From Betaproteobacteria bacterium (GTDB lineage: Bacteria; Pseudomonadota; Gammaproteobacteria; Burkholderiales; SG8-39), in NCBI GenBank assembly GCA_009693345.1, contig SHXL01000012.1, positions 1-23,301 of the forward strand: a DNA stretch of 23,301 nt, in the 5' to 3' direction. Each line of letters starts with the position of its first letter. The stretch's first letter is position 1. Both the position numbers and the translations under genes were made by a program. This document shows, one piece after another, positions 5,093 to 13,043 of the stretch. The notes below the pieces were generated by a model that was given only the letters and a program-made list of their open reading frames with translations, searched no databases and was not told the origin of the DNA.

Positions 5093-6316
5093 ATGCTGCA
5101 AATCAATCCCGACCGTCTCTGGCAGTCCCTCATGGACCTGGCGCGCATCGGCGCCACCGACAAGGGCGGCGTGCGCCGCCTGACGCTGACCGACGTGGAC
5201 CGCCAGGGGCGCGACCTGTTCGTGCGCTGGTGCGGCGCTGCAGGCATGAGTACCGAGGTGGATGGTATCGGCAACATCTTTGCGCGGCGTGCCGGAAGCG
5301 ACGCGGGCGCCCTGCCCGTGGCGGTGGGCAGCCACCTCGATTCCCAGCCTTCCGGCGGCAAGTTCGACGGCGCCTACGGCGTCATGGCGGGGCTGGAGAT
5401 CGTGCGTACGCTGAACGACGCCGGCGTGCGCACGCGCGCGCCGCTGGAGGTGGTGTCCTGGACGAACGAGGAAGGATCGCGCTTCGTGCCGACCCTGATG
5501 GGTTCTGGTGTGTTTGCATGTGTTTTTTCTCTGGAAAATGCTCTTGAAGCGAAAGACATGGACGGAATCAGCGTGCGGGAGGCCTTGGACCAGATCGGCT
5601 ACGCCGGCAAGGCGCAGCCGCACCAGTTAGGCGCCTATTTCGAAGCGCACATCGAGCAGGGCCCCGTGCTGGAGCATACGAAGACGACCATCGGGGTGGT
5701 GCAGGGCGCGCTCGGCCAGCGCTGGTTCGATGTCGCGATCACCGGCCAGGACTCGCACGCCGGTCCGACGCCGATGGAGACGAGAAAGGACGCGCTGCTG
5801 GCCGCCGCCCGGCTGGTGCTCGAAGTGAACCGTATCGCGACCTCCTTCCCGGATTACGCGCGCGGCACGGTCGGTTTCATGCAGGTGAAGCCGAATTCGC
5901 GCAACGTGGTGCCTGGCGAGGTGCACATGACGGTAGACTTGAGGAACGCGAAGGACGCGACGCTTTCCGCGATGGTGGAAGAGTTGAAAGGAAAAGTTGC
6001 CATAATTGGAAAAGAAACCAGAACGGAAATCACGCTGCAGGAAGTCGTTTATTTTCCGCCCAGCGAATTCGCGCCCGATCTCGTCGCCAGCGTGCGCGAG
6101 GGCTCGAAGGCTTTCGGCTACTCGCACCGCGACATCGTCAGCGGCGCGGCGCACGACGCGGTCTACCTGGCGCGCATCGCGCCCACCGCAATGGTGTTCG
6201 TGCCCTGCGAGGGCGGCATCAGCCACAATGAGATCGAGAACGCGCGGCCCGAGGATCTCGCCGCCGGCTGCAACGTGCTGTTGCACGCCGTGCTGCGCAG
6301 CGCGGGAGCCGTCTAG
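5093..6316 (+). CDS. Zn-dependent M20-family amidohydrolase (N-carbamoyl-amino-acid hydrolase / beta-ureidopropionase / allantoate amidohydrolase type)
   Basis: A complete 407-aa enzyme of the hydantoinase/carbamoylase branch of M20. It hydrolyses the C-N bond of a ureido or carbamoyl substrate, but the exact substrate cannot be read from sequence. Metal ligands are visible as His81 (GSHLDSQ), Asp92 (GKFDGAYG), Glu126/127 (TNEEGSRF), His186 (EAHIEQGPVLE) and His378 (GGISHNE). The dimerisation/lid domain spans ~205-320 with SHAGPTPMETRKDA. Two short stretches, 5501-5554 and ~5985-6060, use AT-rich and rare codons (tgt, ttt, ata, aga) unlike the rest. The stop TAG shares a CTAG (6313-6316) with the stop of the convergent mscS gene. 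Confidence 0.88.
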   Translation: MLQINPDRLWQSLMDLARIGATDKGGVRRLTLTDVDRQGRDLFVRWCGAAGMSTEVDGIGNIFARRAGSDAGALPVAVGSHLDSQPSGGKFDGAYGVMAGLEIVRTLNDAGVRTRAPLEVVSWTNEEGSRFVPTLMGSGVFACVFSLENALEAKDMDGISVREALDQIGYAGKAQPHQLGAYFEAHIEQGPVLEHTKTTIGVVQGALGQRWFDVAITGQDSHAGPTPMETRKDALLAAARLVLEVNRIATSFPDYARGTVGFMQVKPNSRNVVPGEVHMTVDLRNAKDATLSAMVEELKGKVAIIGKETRTEITLQEVVYFPPSEFAPDLVASVREGSKAFGYSHRDIVSGAAHDAVYLARIAPTAMVFVPCEGGISHNEIENARPEDLAAGCNVLLHAVLRSAGAV

Positions 6317-7368
6317 CCGCCCCCCTGGATGAGGACGGTGTTCTTGCCGTCCGCGAACTGGAGGTTCATCTTCTTCAGCGCCGCCTCGATGCGCTTCAGC
6401 GCGCCTGCCCGCACGTCGAACTGCTTGCCGGGCGGACTGCGGAATTTGCAGCGGAAAACCTTGACGCCAGGGTCGATGCGGAAGAGCTTGCATTTCAGCG
6501 ACTCGATAATCAGCGGGCCGAGATCCGGGTCCGCCTTCATGTCCTCGCCGACTTTCTTGATCATCTTGCGGATGGCCTCGCTTTCGACCTCGATTGGCAG
6601 CGGTAGATTGAATTTGTCGATGACCCAGTCGCGCGACGTGTTGCGCACCACGCCCAGCGCCCCGTAGGGCACGAAATGCAGGAGCCCGTTGTGATGCCGC
6701 AGCGCCACGGTGCGCAGCGAGATGCGCTCCACCGTGCCCTTGGTGTTGGTACCGCTTTCGATGTACTCGCCGACCCGGAACGCGTCCTCCACCAGGAAGA
6801 AGATTCCCGCGATCACGTCGCGCACCAGCGCTTGGGCGCCGAAGCCCAGCGCCAGGCCGAGCACGCCAGCGCCGGCCAGAAAAGGGGTGATCTCGATGCC
6901 GAGCGCCCAGAGCGAGGACAGCACCAGCATGACGATGAGAAGCACCGCGGCGCTCACGCGCAGCAGCGGTAAAAGAGTCAGCAGCCGCGCGTTGGCATCC
7001 GGCCCATCGTGCGCATTGACCGGCTTTATCTGGGTCACGCGCTGGTCGACCACGGTCCTGACGGTGATCCAGATGCCGTGCGCCAGAAGCGCCAGCACCG
7101 CGACGCCGAGCAGGCGCAGCCCGATCTTCAGCCACGGGTTGACGGTTTCCGCGAGAGTGGCGATCGGCGCATCGAGCGCCAGCGCGCACACGCCGATTCC
7201 TGCCAGAACTACCAGGAAGCGGGCCACTGAAAGGGCGATGGCGGGCAACGCACCGTAGCCGGAATCCGCCGCCGCGGGGTCTTGCAAGGCGCCAGCGGCT
7301 CCCTGCGCGGCGTCGATGCGCCAGAAGAAGTAGACCATTTTCCGCAGGCTGAGCTGAAGCGCGATCAC
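6313..7368 (-). CDS. MscS-family mechanosensitive channel, probably N-terminally truncated
   Basis: A 351-aa frame with hydrophobic helices at ~45-65, ~82-103 and ~130-155. The MscS pore and beta domain follow: ITPFLAGAGVLGLALGFGAQ, LVRDVIAGIFFLVED, FRVGEYIE, then VPYGAL and a C-terminal alpha/beta region to LIQGGG. The only starts are GTG (rc of 7366-7368) and an internal ATG (rc of 7336-7338). An in-frame TGA lies ~36 bp upstream of the GTG. The first residues (VIALQLSLRKMVYFFWRID) look like the middle of a longer protein rather than a natural N-terminus. Just there the plus strand becomes a toxin fragment lacking its own 5' part. I infer that a deletion removed both 5' ends. The pore domain is intact, so residual function is possible. 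Confidence 0.78.
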   Translation of the reverse strand: MIALQLSLRKMVYFFWRIDAAQGAAGALQDPAAADSGYGALPAIALSVARFLVVLAGIGVCALALDAPIATLAETVNPWLKIGLRLLGVAVLALLAHGIWITVRTVVDQRVTQIKPVNAHDGPDANARLLTLLPLLRVSAAVLLIVMLVLSSLWALGIEITPFLAGAGVLGLALGFGAQALVRDVIAGIFFLVEDAFRVGEYIESGTNTKGTVERISLRTVALRHHNGLLHFVPYGALGVVRNTSRDWVIDKFNLPLPIEVESEAIRKMIKKVGEDMKADPDLGPLIIESLKCKLFRIDPGVKVFRCKFRSPPGKQFDVRAGALKRIEAALKKMNLQFADGKNTVLIQGGG

Positions 7369-7540
7369 GACGGCGTCGCTGGTGGCAGAGCGTCAGAAGA
7401 CCGGCCGGCCGGTGGATTTCCGCGACACGCAGATCGCCGGCATCGCGCATTCGCGCCGCGCCACGCTTGCAACCCGGAATACGCTGCACTTTCACGATCT
7501 GCGAGTTCCTGTGGTCGATCCCTGGCAAGCCCAAGCCTGA
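7358..7540 (+). pseudogene. PIN-domain toxin (VapC/FitB-like), C-terminal remnant
   Basis: An open frame of 60 codons without a start, bounded by TGA 7355-7357 and TGA 7538-7540. It reads SLVAERQKTGRPVDFRD, then TQIAGIA, ATLATRNTLHF and VPVVDPWQ. This is the last third of a FitB-like VapC ribonuclease: the conserved acidic DTQIA, the ATRN motif and the terminal V-x-DPW. A complete toxin is ~135-140 aa, so the N-terminal Asp and Glu active-site positions are missing, and no antitoxin gene is present. It is joined head-to-head to the truncated mscS. Confidence 0.72.
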
Positions 7541-7569
7541 TACCAACGATTCGCATATCATTCAATCCG

Positions 7570-8727
7570 ATGATTCCACGCACCCTTTTTACCCCCGAGC
7601 ACGAAACCTTCCGCGACAGCGTGCGCCGTTTCCTCGAGACCGAAGTAAAGCCGCACGACGAGCGCTGGCAGGAGCAGGGCTACGCCGACAAGGCGGTCTG
7701 GAAAAAAGCGGGAGACAACGGGTTCCTCTGCATGGGCATGCCGGAGGAATACGGCGGCTCCGGCGCCGACCGGCTCTTCAGCATGGTGCTGATCGAGGAG
7801 CAGGCGCGCATCAACAATTCGTCCCTTGGCTGGGGCCTGCATTCGGAGATCGTCGCCCCCTATCTGCTCAACTACGGCAGCGACGCGTTGAAGCGGAAAT
7901 ACCTGCCGAAAATGGCCTCGGGGGAGATGATCGGCGCCATCGCGATGAGCGAGCCCGGCGCTGGTTCGGACCTGCAGGCGGTCAAGACGACCGCGGTTCG
8001 CAGCAGCAGTGGTTATGTTTTGAATGGATCGAAAACATTCATTACCAACGGCTGGAACTGCGATCTCGTCATCGTCGTCGCCAAGACCGATCCCGCCAAG
8101 GGCGCCAAGGGCACGAGCCTGGTCGTGGTGGATACCTCGATGAAGGGTTTTGCCAAGGGCAAGCGCCTGAAGAAAATGGGCCTGAAGGGCCAGGACACCG
8201 CGGAGCTGTTCTTCGACAACGTCGAGGTGCCCGCGGAAAACCTGCTCGGACAGGAGAACAACGGCTTCATCTACCTGATGCAGGAACTGCCCTGGGAACG
8301 CATGCAGATCGCCATCGCCGCGGCGGCCAAGTGCGAGGCCGCGCTGCGCTGGACCATCGACTACGTCAACGAGCGCAAGGCCTTCGGCCGGACCGTTGCC
8401 AGCTTCCAGAACACGCGCTTCAAGTTGGCCGAAGTCGCCACCGAAGTGCAGGTGATGCGCGTCTTCGTCGACCGCTGCATGGAACTGCTGCTCGAAAAAA
8501 AGCTCGACACCGCCACCGCCTCGATGGCCAAGTACTGGGCCACCGACATGGAAGGCAAGGTGCTCGATGAATGCCTGCAGCTGCACGGCGGCTACGGCTT
8601 CATGTGGGAGTTCCCGATCTCGCAGGCCTACGTGGATGCGCGCGTCACGCGCATCTACGGGGGCACCAACGAAATCATGAAGGAAGTCATTTCCCGTTCG
8701 CTCGGGCTCGGAGGCAAGGATGGCTGA
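7570..8727 (+). CDS. acyl-CoA dehydrogenase, long-chain (LCAD)-like
   Basis: A complete 385-aa FAD-dependent acyl-CoA dehydrogenase, the first oxidation of the fatty-acid cycle. Visible: an N-terminal helical domain (FTPEHETFRDSVRRF), the FAD-contact segment AIAMSEPGAGSDL, KTFITNG, and QLHGGYGFM. Near the C-terminus is IYGGTNEIMKEVI. The Glu used by medium/short-chain enzymes (YEGT) is Gly here, as in LCAD. The LCAD/isovaleryl-type catalytic Glu is present instead as Glu243 (LPWERM). ATG 7570 is preferred over distant in-frame starts because homology begins at residue ~3. It overlaps the thiolase gene by 8 bp and heads a four-gene operon. Confidence 0.92.
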   Translation: MIPRTLFTPEHETFRDSVRRFLETEVKPHDERWQEQGYADKAVWKKAGDNGFLCMGMPEEYGGSGADRLFSMVLIEEQARINNSSLGWGLHSEIVAPYLLNYGSDALKRKYLPKMASGEMIGAIAMSEPGAGSDLQAVKTTAVRSSSGYVLNGSKTFITNGWNCDLVIVVAKTDPAKGAKGTSLVVVDTSMKGFAKGKRLKKMGLKGQDTAELFFDNVEVPAENLLGQENNGFIYLMQELPWERMQIAIAAAAKCEAALRWTIDYVNERKAFGRTVASFQNTRFKLAEVATEVQVMRVFVDRCMELLLEKKLDTATASMAKYWATDMEGKVLDECLQLHGGYGFMWEFPISQAYVDARVTRIYGGTNEIMKEVISRSLGLGGKDG

Positions 8728-9925
8728 GGCAATGGTGTTCGACGCGATCCGCACGCCGCGCGGCAGGGGAAAATCCAGCGGCTCGCTGCACGAGGTGAAA
8801 CCAATCACGCTGCTGACGGGCGTGCTGAAGGAGCTGCAGAAGCGCCACGACCTCGACACCTCGCAGGTGGACGACGTGGTGATGGGCTGCGTCACGCCGG
8901 TGGGCGAACAGGGCAGCTGCATCGCCAAGACCGCGGCGCTCGCGGCGGGCTGGGATTTCCGCGCTTCGGGCGTGCAGCTGAACCGCTTCTGCGCCTCGGG
9001 CCTCGAAGCCGTGAACATGGCCGCGCAGAAAGTGCGCTCCGGCTGGGAAGACCTGGTGGTCGCCGGCGGCGTCGAGTCCATGTCGCGCGTGCCACTGGGT
9101 ACCGACCGCGGACCCTGGGCCTGCGATCCGGAAACCGCGTTCGACACCGCGTTCATTCCGCAGGGCATCAGCGCGGACCTGATCGCCACGCTCGAAGGCT
9201 TCACGCGCGAGCAGGTGGACGCCTATGCGCTGCGCTCGCAGCAGCGCGCCGGCGCGGCGCGCGACGCCGGCCGCTTCAAGCGCTCCATTGTTCCGGTCGC
9301 AGATTCGATGGGCGACATGATCCTCGACCATGACGAGTTTATCCGGCCGCAGACCACGCTGGAAGCGCTCGCCGCGCTCAAGACGTCGTTCGACAAGATG
9401 GGCGAGATGGGCTTCGACGCGGTCGCGATTCAGCGTTACCCGCAGGTGGAGCGCATCACGCACGTGCACACACCGGGCAACTCCTCGGGCATCGTCGACG
9501 GCGCTGCGGCGGTGCTGATCGGCTCGGAGGAAAAGGGCAGGCAATTGGGTCTGACTCCACGCGCCCGCATCGTCGCAGTAGCGCTGTCGGGCGCAGATCC
9601 CACCATCATGCTGACTGGCCCGATGCCGGCGGCGCGCAAGGCGCTTGAGAAGGCGAAGATGACGATCGAGCAGATCGATCTGTTCGAAATCAACGAGGCC
9701 TTCGCCGTGGTGCCGATGAAGTTCATGAAGGAACTGCACGTGTCGGAGGAGATCGTGAACGTCAACGGCGGCTCGATCGCGATGGGCCACCCGCTCGGCG
9801 CCACCGGCGCGATGATTCTCGGCACCCTGATCGACGAACTCGAGCGCCGCAAGCTGCGCTTCGGCCTGGCCACGCTGTGCGTTGGCGGCGGCATGGGCAT
9901 TGCGACGATCGTCGAACGTCTGTAA
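8720..9925 (+). CDS. acetyl-CoA acyltransferase (thiolase)
   Basis: A complete 401-aa thiolase, cleaving 3-ketoacyl-CoA to acetyl-CoA plus a shortened acyl-CoA. Nucleophile Cys91 lies in LNRFCASGLEA. NEAFAVV, GHPLGATGA (His) and the C-terminal CVGGGMG (acid/base Cys) complete the active site. The start ATG overlaps the dehydrogenase stop region, and the stop TAA (9923-9925) is 5 bp before the multifunctional beta-oxidation gene, so the three are almost certainly co-transcribed. Whether it prefers long-chain ketoacyl-CoA or acetoacetyl-CoA cannot be decided. Operon partners favour the former. Confidence 0.93.
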   Translation: MAEAMVFDAIRTPRGRGKSSGSLHEVKPITLLTGVLKELQKRHDLDTSQVDDVVMGCVTPVGEQGSCIAKTAALAAGWDFRASGVQLNRFCASGLEAVNMAAQKVRSGWEDLVVAGGVESMSRVPLGTDRGPWACDPETAFDTAFIPQGISADLIATLEGFTREQVDAYALRSQQRAGAARDAGRFKRSIVPVADSMGDMILDHDEFIRPQTTLEALAALKTSFDKMGEMGFDAVAIQRYPQVERITHVHTPGNSSGIVDGAAAVLIGSEEKGRQLGLTPRARIVAVALSGADPTIMLTGPMPAARKALEKAKMTIEQIDLFEINEAFAVVPMKFMKELHVSEEIVNVNGGSIAMGHPLGATGAMILGTLIDELERRKLRFGLATLCVGGGMGIATIVERL

Positions 9926-9930
9926 AAAGA

Positions 9931-12060
9931 ATGCCAATCAAATTCGAGAAAGATTCCGAAAGCGTAGTCACTGTCACCTTTGATGCCCCCGGTTCCCCGG
10001 TCAACACCATGACCGCGGAATGGCAGGCAGCGTTCACCGGGACCGTGGAGCGACTGGCAGGTGAAATTCGGCGCGAAAGGGCTTCGATCAAAGGGGTGAT
10101 CCTCGCTTCGGCGAAAAAAAACTTCTTTGCCGGCGCGGAACTGAAGGACGTGCTCAAGTTCGGGCCGGACCAGGGCCCCGCGGTCTTCCACTGGCTGGAA
10201 GCGGTGAAAAAGCCGATGCGCGCGCTCGAGAAGCTCGGCATTCCGGTGGTCGCGGCGCTGGAGGGCACCGCGCTCGGCGGCGGCTGGGAAATAGCGCTGT
10301 GCGCGCATTGCCGCCTCGTATTGGATCGTGATTCGATCCAGCTCGGGCTTCCCGAAGTGACGCTCGGCCTGCTGCCCGGCGCGGGCGGCGTCACTAAGAC
10401 GGTGCGCCTGCTCGGCTTGCAGGCGGCATTTCCTTATCTCGTCGAAGGCAGGACGATGCGCCCGCAGGAGGCCGCGAAGCTCGGCCTCGTGCAGGGCCTC
10501 GCCGCGAACCGCGACGACCTGTTCCGCATGGCGCGCGAGTGGATCCGCGCCAATCCCTCGCCGAAGCAGCCTTGGGACGACGAGAACTACCGCATGCCGG
10601 GCGGCGGTCCCTCGAATCCGAAGGTCTCGCAGATGCTGTCCATCGCGCCGGCGATGGTGGTGGAAAAGACGCGCGGCCTCTATCCCGCGCCCAAGGCGAT
10701 CATGGCGGCGATGGTCGAGGGCGCCTACGTCGATTTCGATACCGCGCTGCGCATCGAGTCGCGCTATCTCGCCAAGCTCGCGGTCAGCCCGGTGGCGAAA
10801 AACCTCATCTCGCTTTTCCTCAACCGCACCGCAATTAAGTCCGGCGCCTCGCGGCCCAAAGATGTGCCGAAGTGGAAGGCGACGAAGGTCGGCATTCTCG
10901 GCGCCGGCATGATGGGCGGCGGCATCGCCTACGCCAACGCGGTGCGCGGCGTGGCCTGCGTGCTGAAGGATGTGAGCCTCGAGGCGGCGGAAAAGGGCAG
11001 GGGTTACACGGAAAAAATCCTATCCCGAAGGAAAAAATCCGCGGAAAAAGAACTGGCCCTGATAAAACCCACCGCGGATTACAAGGATCTCGAGGGCTGC
11101 GACCTCATCATCGAAGCGGTGTTCGAGAAGCGCGACCTCAAGGCGCAGGTGACGAAGGAGGCCGAACCCATGCTGGCCGCCGGCGCCATCTTTGCCTCCA
11201 ACACCTCCACGCTGCCGATCTCGGGCCTCGCAAAGGCATCGGCGCACCCGGAGAAATTCATCGGCCTGCATTTCTTCTCGCCGGTGGACCGCATGGAACT
11301 GGTGGAAATCATCAAGGGCGAAAAGACCTCGGCCGAGACGCTCGCCAAGGCCTACGACTACGTGCTGCAGATCGGCAAGACGCCAATCGTGGTCAACGAT
11401 TCGCGCGGCTTCTATACCAGCCGCACCTTCGGCACCTTCGTGCAGGAAGGCTGCGCGATGCTGGCCGAGGGAATCCCCGCAGCCGCGATCGAGAATGCGG
11501 CGCGCCAGGCCGGCATGCCGGTCGGTCCGCTGGAAGTCATCGACCAGACCTCGCTGTCGCTCTCGATGCACGTCATGGAACAGGCCATCGCGGACCTGAA
11601 GGCGGAAGGCAAGCCCCTGCCTCCAGAGCATCCTGGACAGCAGGTGATCGTGAAGATGGTGAAGGAACTGAATCGCCCGGGCCGCGCGGCCGGGGCCGGC
11701 TTCTACGAATACCCGAAGGAGGGCAGGAAATTCATCTGGCCCGGACTCGCGAAAATTTTCGGCCGCGACGGCGTGAAATTCGACATCGAAGAGATGAAGA
11801 ACCGCATCCTCTACCGTCAGGCGATCGAGACCGCGCGCTGCCTGGAGGAAGGCGTGCTCACCGCGGTGCACGACGCCAACATCGGCTCCATCTTCGGCAT
11901 CGGCTTTCCGGCCTGGACCGGCGGCGCGCTGCAGTTCATCAATTGCGTCGGGCCGGCGAAGTTCGTCGCGCGCGCGGATGAACTGGCCGGGAAATTCGGC
12001 GCGCGCTTCACGCCGCCGAAGCTGCTGCGGGACAAGGCGGCGAGCACGCTGAGCCTGTGA
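9931..12060 (+). CDS. bifunctional enoyl-CoA hydratase / 3-hydroxyacyl-CoA dehydrogenase (FadB/FadJ-type)
   Basis: A 709-aa fusion. The N-terminal crotonase domain (~1-200) has the oxyanion segment EGTALGGGWE with catalytic Glu120, and LPEVTLGLLPG with Glu142. The NAD-binding 3-hydroxyacyl-CoA dehydrogenase domain starts at ~318 (VGILGAGMMGGGIAYA), with ASNTSTLPIS and the catalytic His near 447 (GLHFFSPVDRMELVEII). The HAD C-terminal repeats run to the end. ATG 9931 follows the thiolase stop by 5 bp; an upstream in-frame ATG at 9877 lies inside thiolase and is rejected. Codons at the very start and around 11005-11080 are unusually AT-rich (cta, cga, agg, ata). It performs the middle two steps of the cycle. 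Confidence 0.93.
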   Translation: MPIKFEKDSESVVTVTFDAPGSPVNTMTAEWQAAFTGTVERLAGEIRRERASIKGVILASAKKNFFAGAELKDVLKFGPDQGPAVFHWLEAVKKPMRALEKLGIPVVAALEGTALGGGWEIALCAHCRLVLDRDSIQLGLPEVTLGLLPGAGGVTKTVRLLGLQAAFPYLVEGRTMRPQEAAKLGLVQGLAANRDDLFRMAREWIRANPSPKQPWDDENYRMPGGGPSNPKVSQMLSIAPAMVVEKTRGLYPAPKAIMAAMVEGAYVDFDTALRIESRYLAKLAVSPVAKNLISLFLNRTAIKSGASRPKDVPKWKATKVGILGAGMMGGGIAYANAVRGVACVLKDVSLEAAEKGRGYTEKILSRRKKSAEKELALIKPTADYKDLEGCDLIIEAVFEKRDLKAQVTKEAEPMLAAGAIFASNTSTLPISGLAKASAHPEKFIGLHFFSPVDRMELVEIIKGEKTSAETLAKAYDYVLQIGKTPIVVNDSRGFYTSRTFGTFVQEGCAMLAEGIPAAAIENAARQAGMPVGPLEVIDQTSLSLSMHVMEQAIADLKAEGKPLPPEHPGQQVIVKMVKELNRPGRAAGAGFYEYPKEGRKFIWPGLAKIFGRDGVKFDIEEMKNRILYRQAIETARCLEEGVLTAVHDANIGSIFGIGFPAWTGGALQFINCVGPAKFVARADELAGKFGARFTPPKLLRDKAASTLSL

Positions 12061-12073
12061 GAAGATAACCCGC

Positions 12074-13018
12074 ATGTCCCTCCCCCCGATCCTGCAACAC
12101 CTGAGCATCCCGGTGATCGGGGCGCCCATGTTCATCGCGGGCAATCCGAAGCTCGTGATCGAGCAGTGCAAGGCTGGCATCGTCGGATCCTTCCCGGCGC
12201 TCAACGCGCGGCCGAAAGAGGCGCTCGACCAGTGGCTGACCGAGATCGAGACCGCGCTCGCGGGCCAGCCGAACGCCGCGCCCTACGCGGTCAACCAGAT
12301 CGCGCACAAGTCGAACGACCGCCTCGAGCACGACGTCGAGGTCTGCATCAAGCACAAGGTACCGATCACGATCACCAGCCTCAGGGCGCCGAACGAGGTG
12401 GTAGCGAAGATCCACGCCTACGGCGGCATCGTGCTGCACGACGTGATCAGCGTGCGCCACGCGGAAAAAGCGCTCGAAGCCGGTGTCGACGGATTGATCC
12501 TGGTGTGCGCCGGCGCGGGCGGGCACGCAGGCACGCTGTCGCCCTTCGCGCTGATCGGCGAGGTACGGCGCTTTTTCGACGGCCCGATCGTGCTCTCGGG
12601 CGCCATTTCCAGCGGCGACGCGATCCTCGCCGCGCTGGCGGCGGGCGCGGACCTCGCCTACATCGGCACGCGCTTTCTCGCCACGCCCGAGGCGAGCGTG
12701 CCGGAACGCTACAAGGAAGAAATCCTGCGCGCGGCCGCCGCCGATATCGTCTACACCGATCTGTTCTCCGGCGTGCACGGCAACTACCTCAAGCACAGCG
12801 TGATCGCGGCGGGCTTCGATCCGCTCAACATGCCGAAGTCCGATCCCGCGAAAATGAATTTCGGCACCGCCGGCGGCGCCGAGAAGAAAGTCTGGCGCGA
12901 CATCTGGAGCGCGGGGCAGGGCGTGGGCCAGATCGACGCCATCGCGCCGGTCGCCGAGGTGGTGGCGAAACTCGAAGCCGAGTACCTCGCCGCGCGCCGC
13001 CGCCTGCAGATCAACTAG
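12074..13018 (+). CDS. nitronate monooxygenase (2-nitropropane dioxygenase family)
   Basis: A 314-aa FMN-binding TIM barrel. N-terminal PVIGAPMFIAGNPKLV, the GGIVLHDVIS strand, and the conserved CAGAGGHAGTLSPFALI with the active-site His are present. VLSGAISSGDAILAALAAGADLAYIGTRF supplies the phosphate-binding loop. Nitronate monooxygenases oxidise toxic alkyl nitronates such as propionate 3-nitronate. Members next to fatty-acid genes are common in Betaproteobacteria and their real substrate is often unknown. It starts 13 bp after the FadB-type gene, so it is probably last in the operon. The TAG stop is directly followed by a REP-like palindrome. Confidence 0.9.
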   Translation: MSLPPILQHLSIPVIGAPMFIAGNPKLVIEQCKAGIVGSFPALNARPKEALDQWLTEIETALAGQPNAAPYAVNQIAHKSNDRLEHDVEVCIKHKVPITITSLRAPNEVVAKIHAYGGIVLHDVISVRHAEKALEAGVDGLILVCAGAGGHAGTLSPFALIGEVRRFFDGPIVLSGAISSGDAILAALAAGADLAYIGTRFLATPEASVPERYKEEILRAAAADIVYTDLFSGVHGNYLKHSVIAAGFDPLNMPKSDPAKMNFGTAGGAEKKVWRDIWSAGQGVGQIDAIAPVAEVVAKLEAEYLAARRRLQIN

Positions 13019-13043
13019 AAAATCGGGGTCAGAGACCGATTTC
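13019..13043. repeat. REP-like palindrome, copy 1
   Basis: Arms AAATCGG (13020-13026) and CCGATTT (13036-13042) pair perfectly around a GGTCAGAGA spacer. It begins at the nitronate monooxygenase stop and ends 1 bp before the ATG of the O-antigen-ligase fragment. The same core (AAAATC, GGTCA, AG, CCGATTT) recurs at 17248-17276. It could act as a weak terminator. I recall similar sequences as repetitive extragenic palindromes linked to RAYT transposases in Betaproteobacteria; that link is from memory. Confidence 0.65.

Noticed and set aside
4562..5623. 353-codon version of the thioesterase
   Set aside because: The first ~200 codons are antisense to the amidohydrolase; the hotdog protein starts at MTQKK (5011).
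7358..7540. A working toxin-antitoxin system
   Set aside because: Only the C-terminal third of the PIN domain remains, there is no start codon and no antitoxin gene next to it.
5627..7561. 644-codon minus-strand open frame across the amidohydrolase, mscS and vapC remnant
   Set aside because: Overlaps two recognised genes in non-coding frames and shows no family motif; a GC-driven shadow.
7282..7569. Upstream in-frame extension of the acyl-CoA dehydrogenase
   Set aside because: Homology to the family begins at the ATG at 7570; the extension is antisense mscS and the out-of-frame vapC remnant.
9877..9930. Alternative early ATG for the FadB-type gene
   Set aside because: Lies within the thiolase coding sequence and encodes Arg/His-rich shadow residues; ATG 9931 fits the intergenic spacing.
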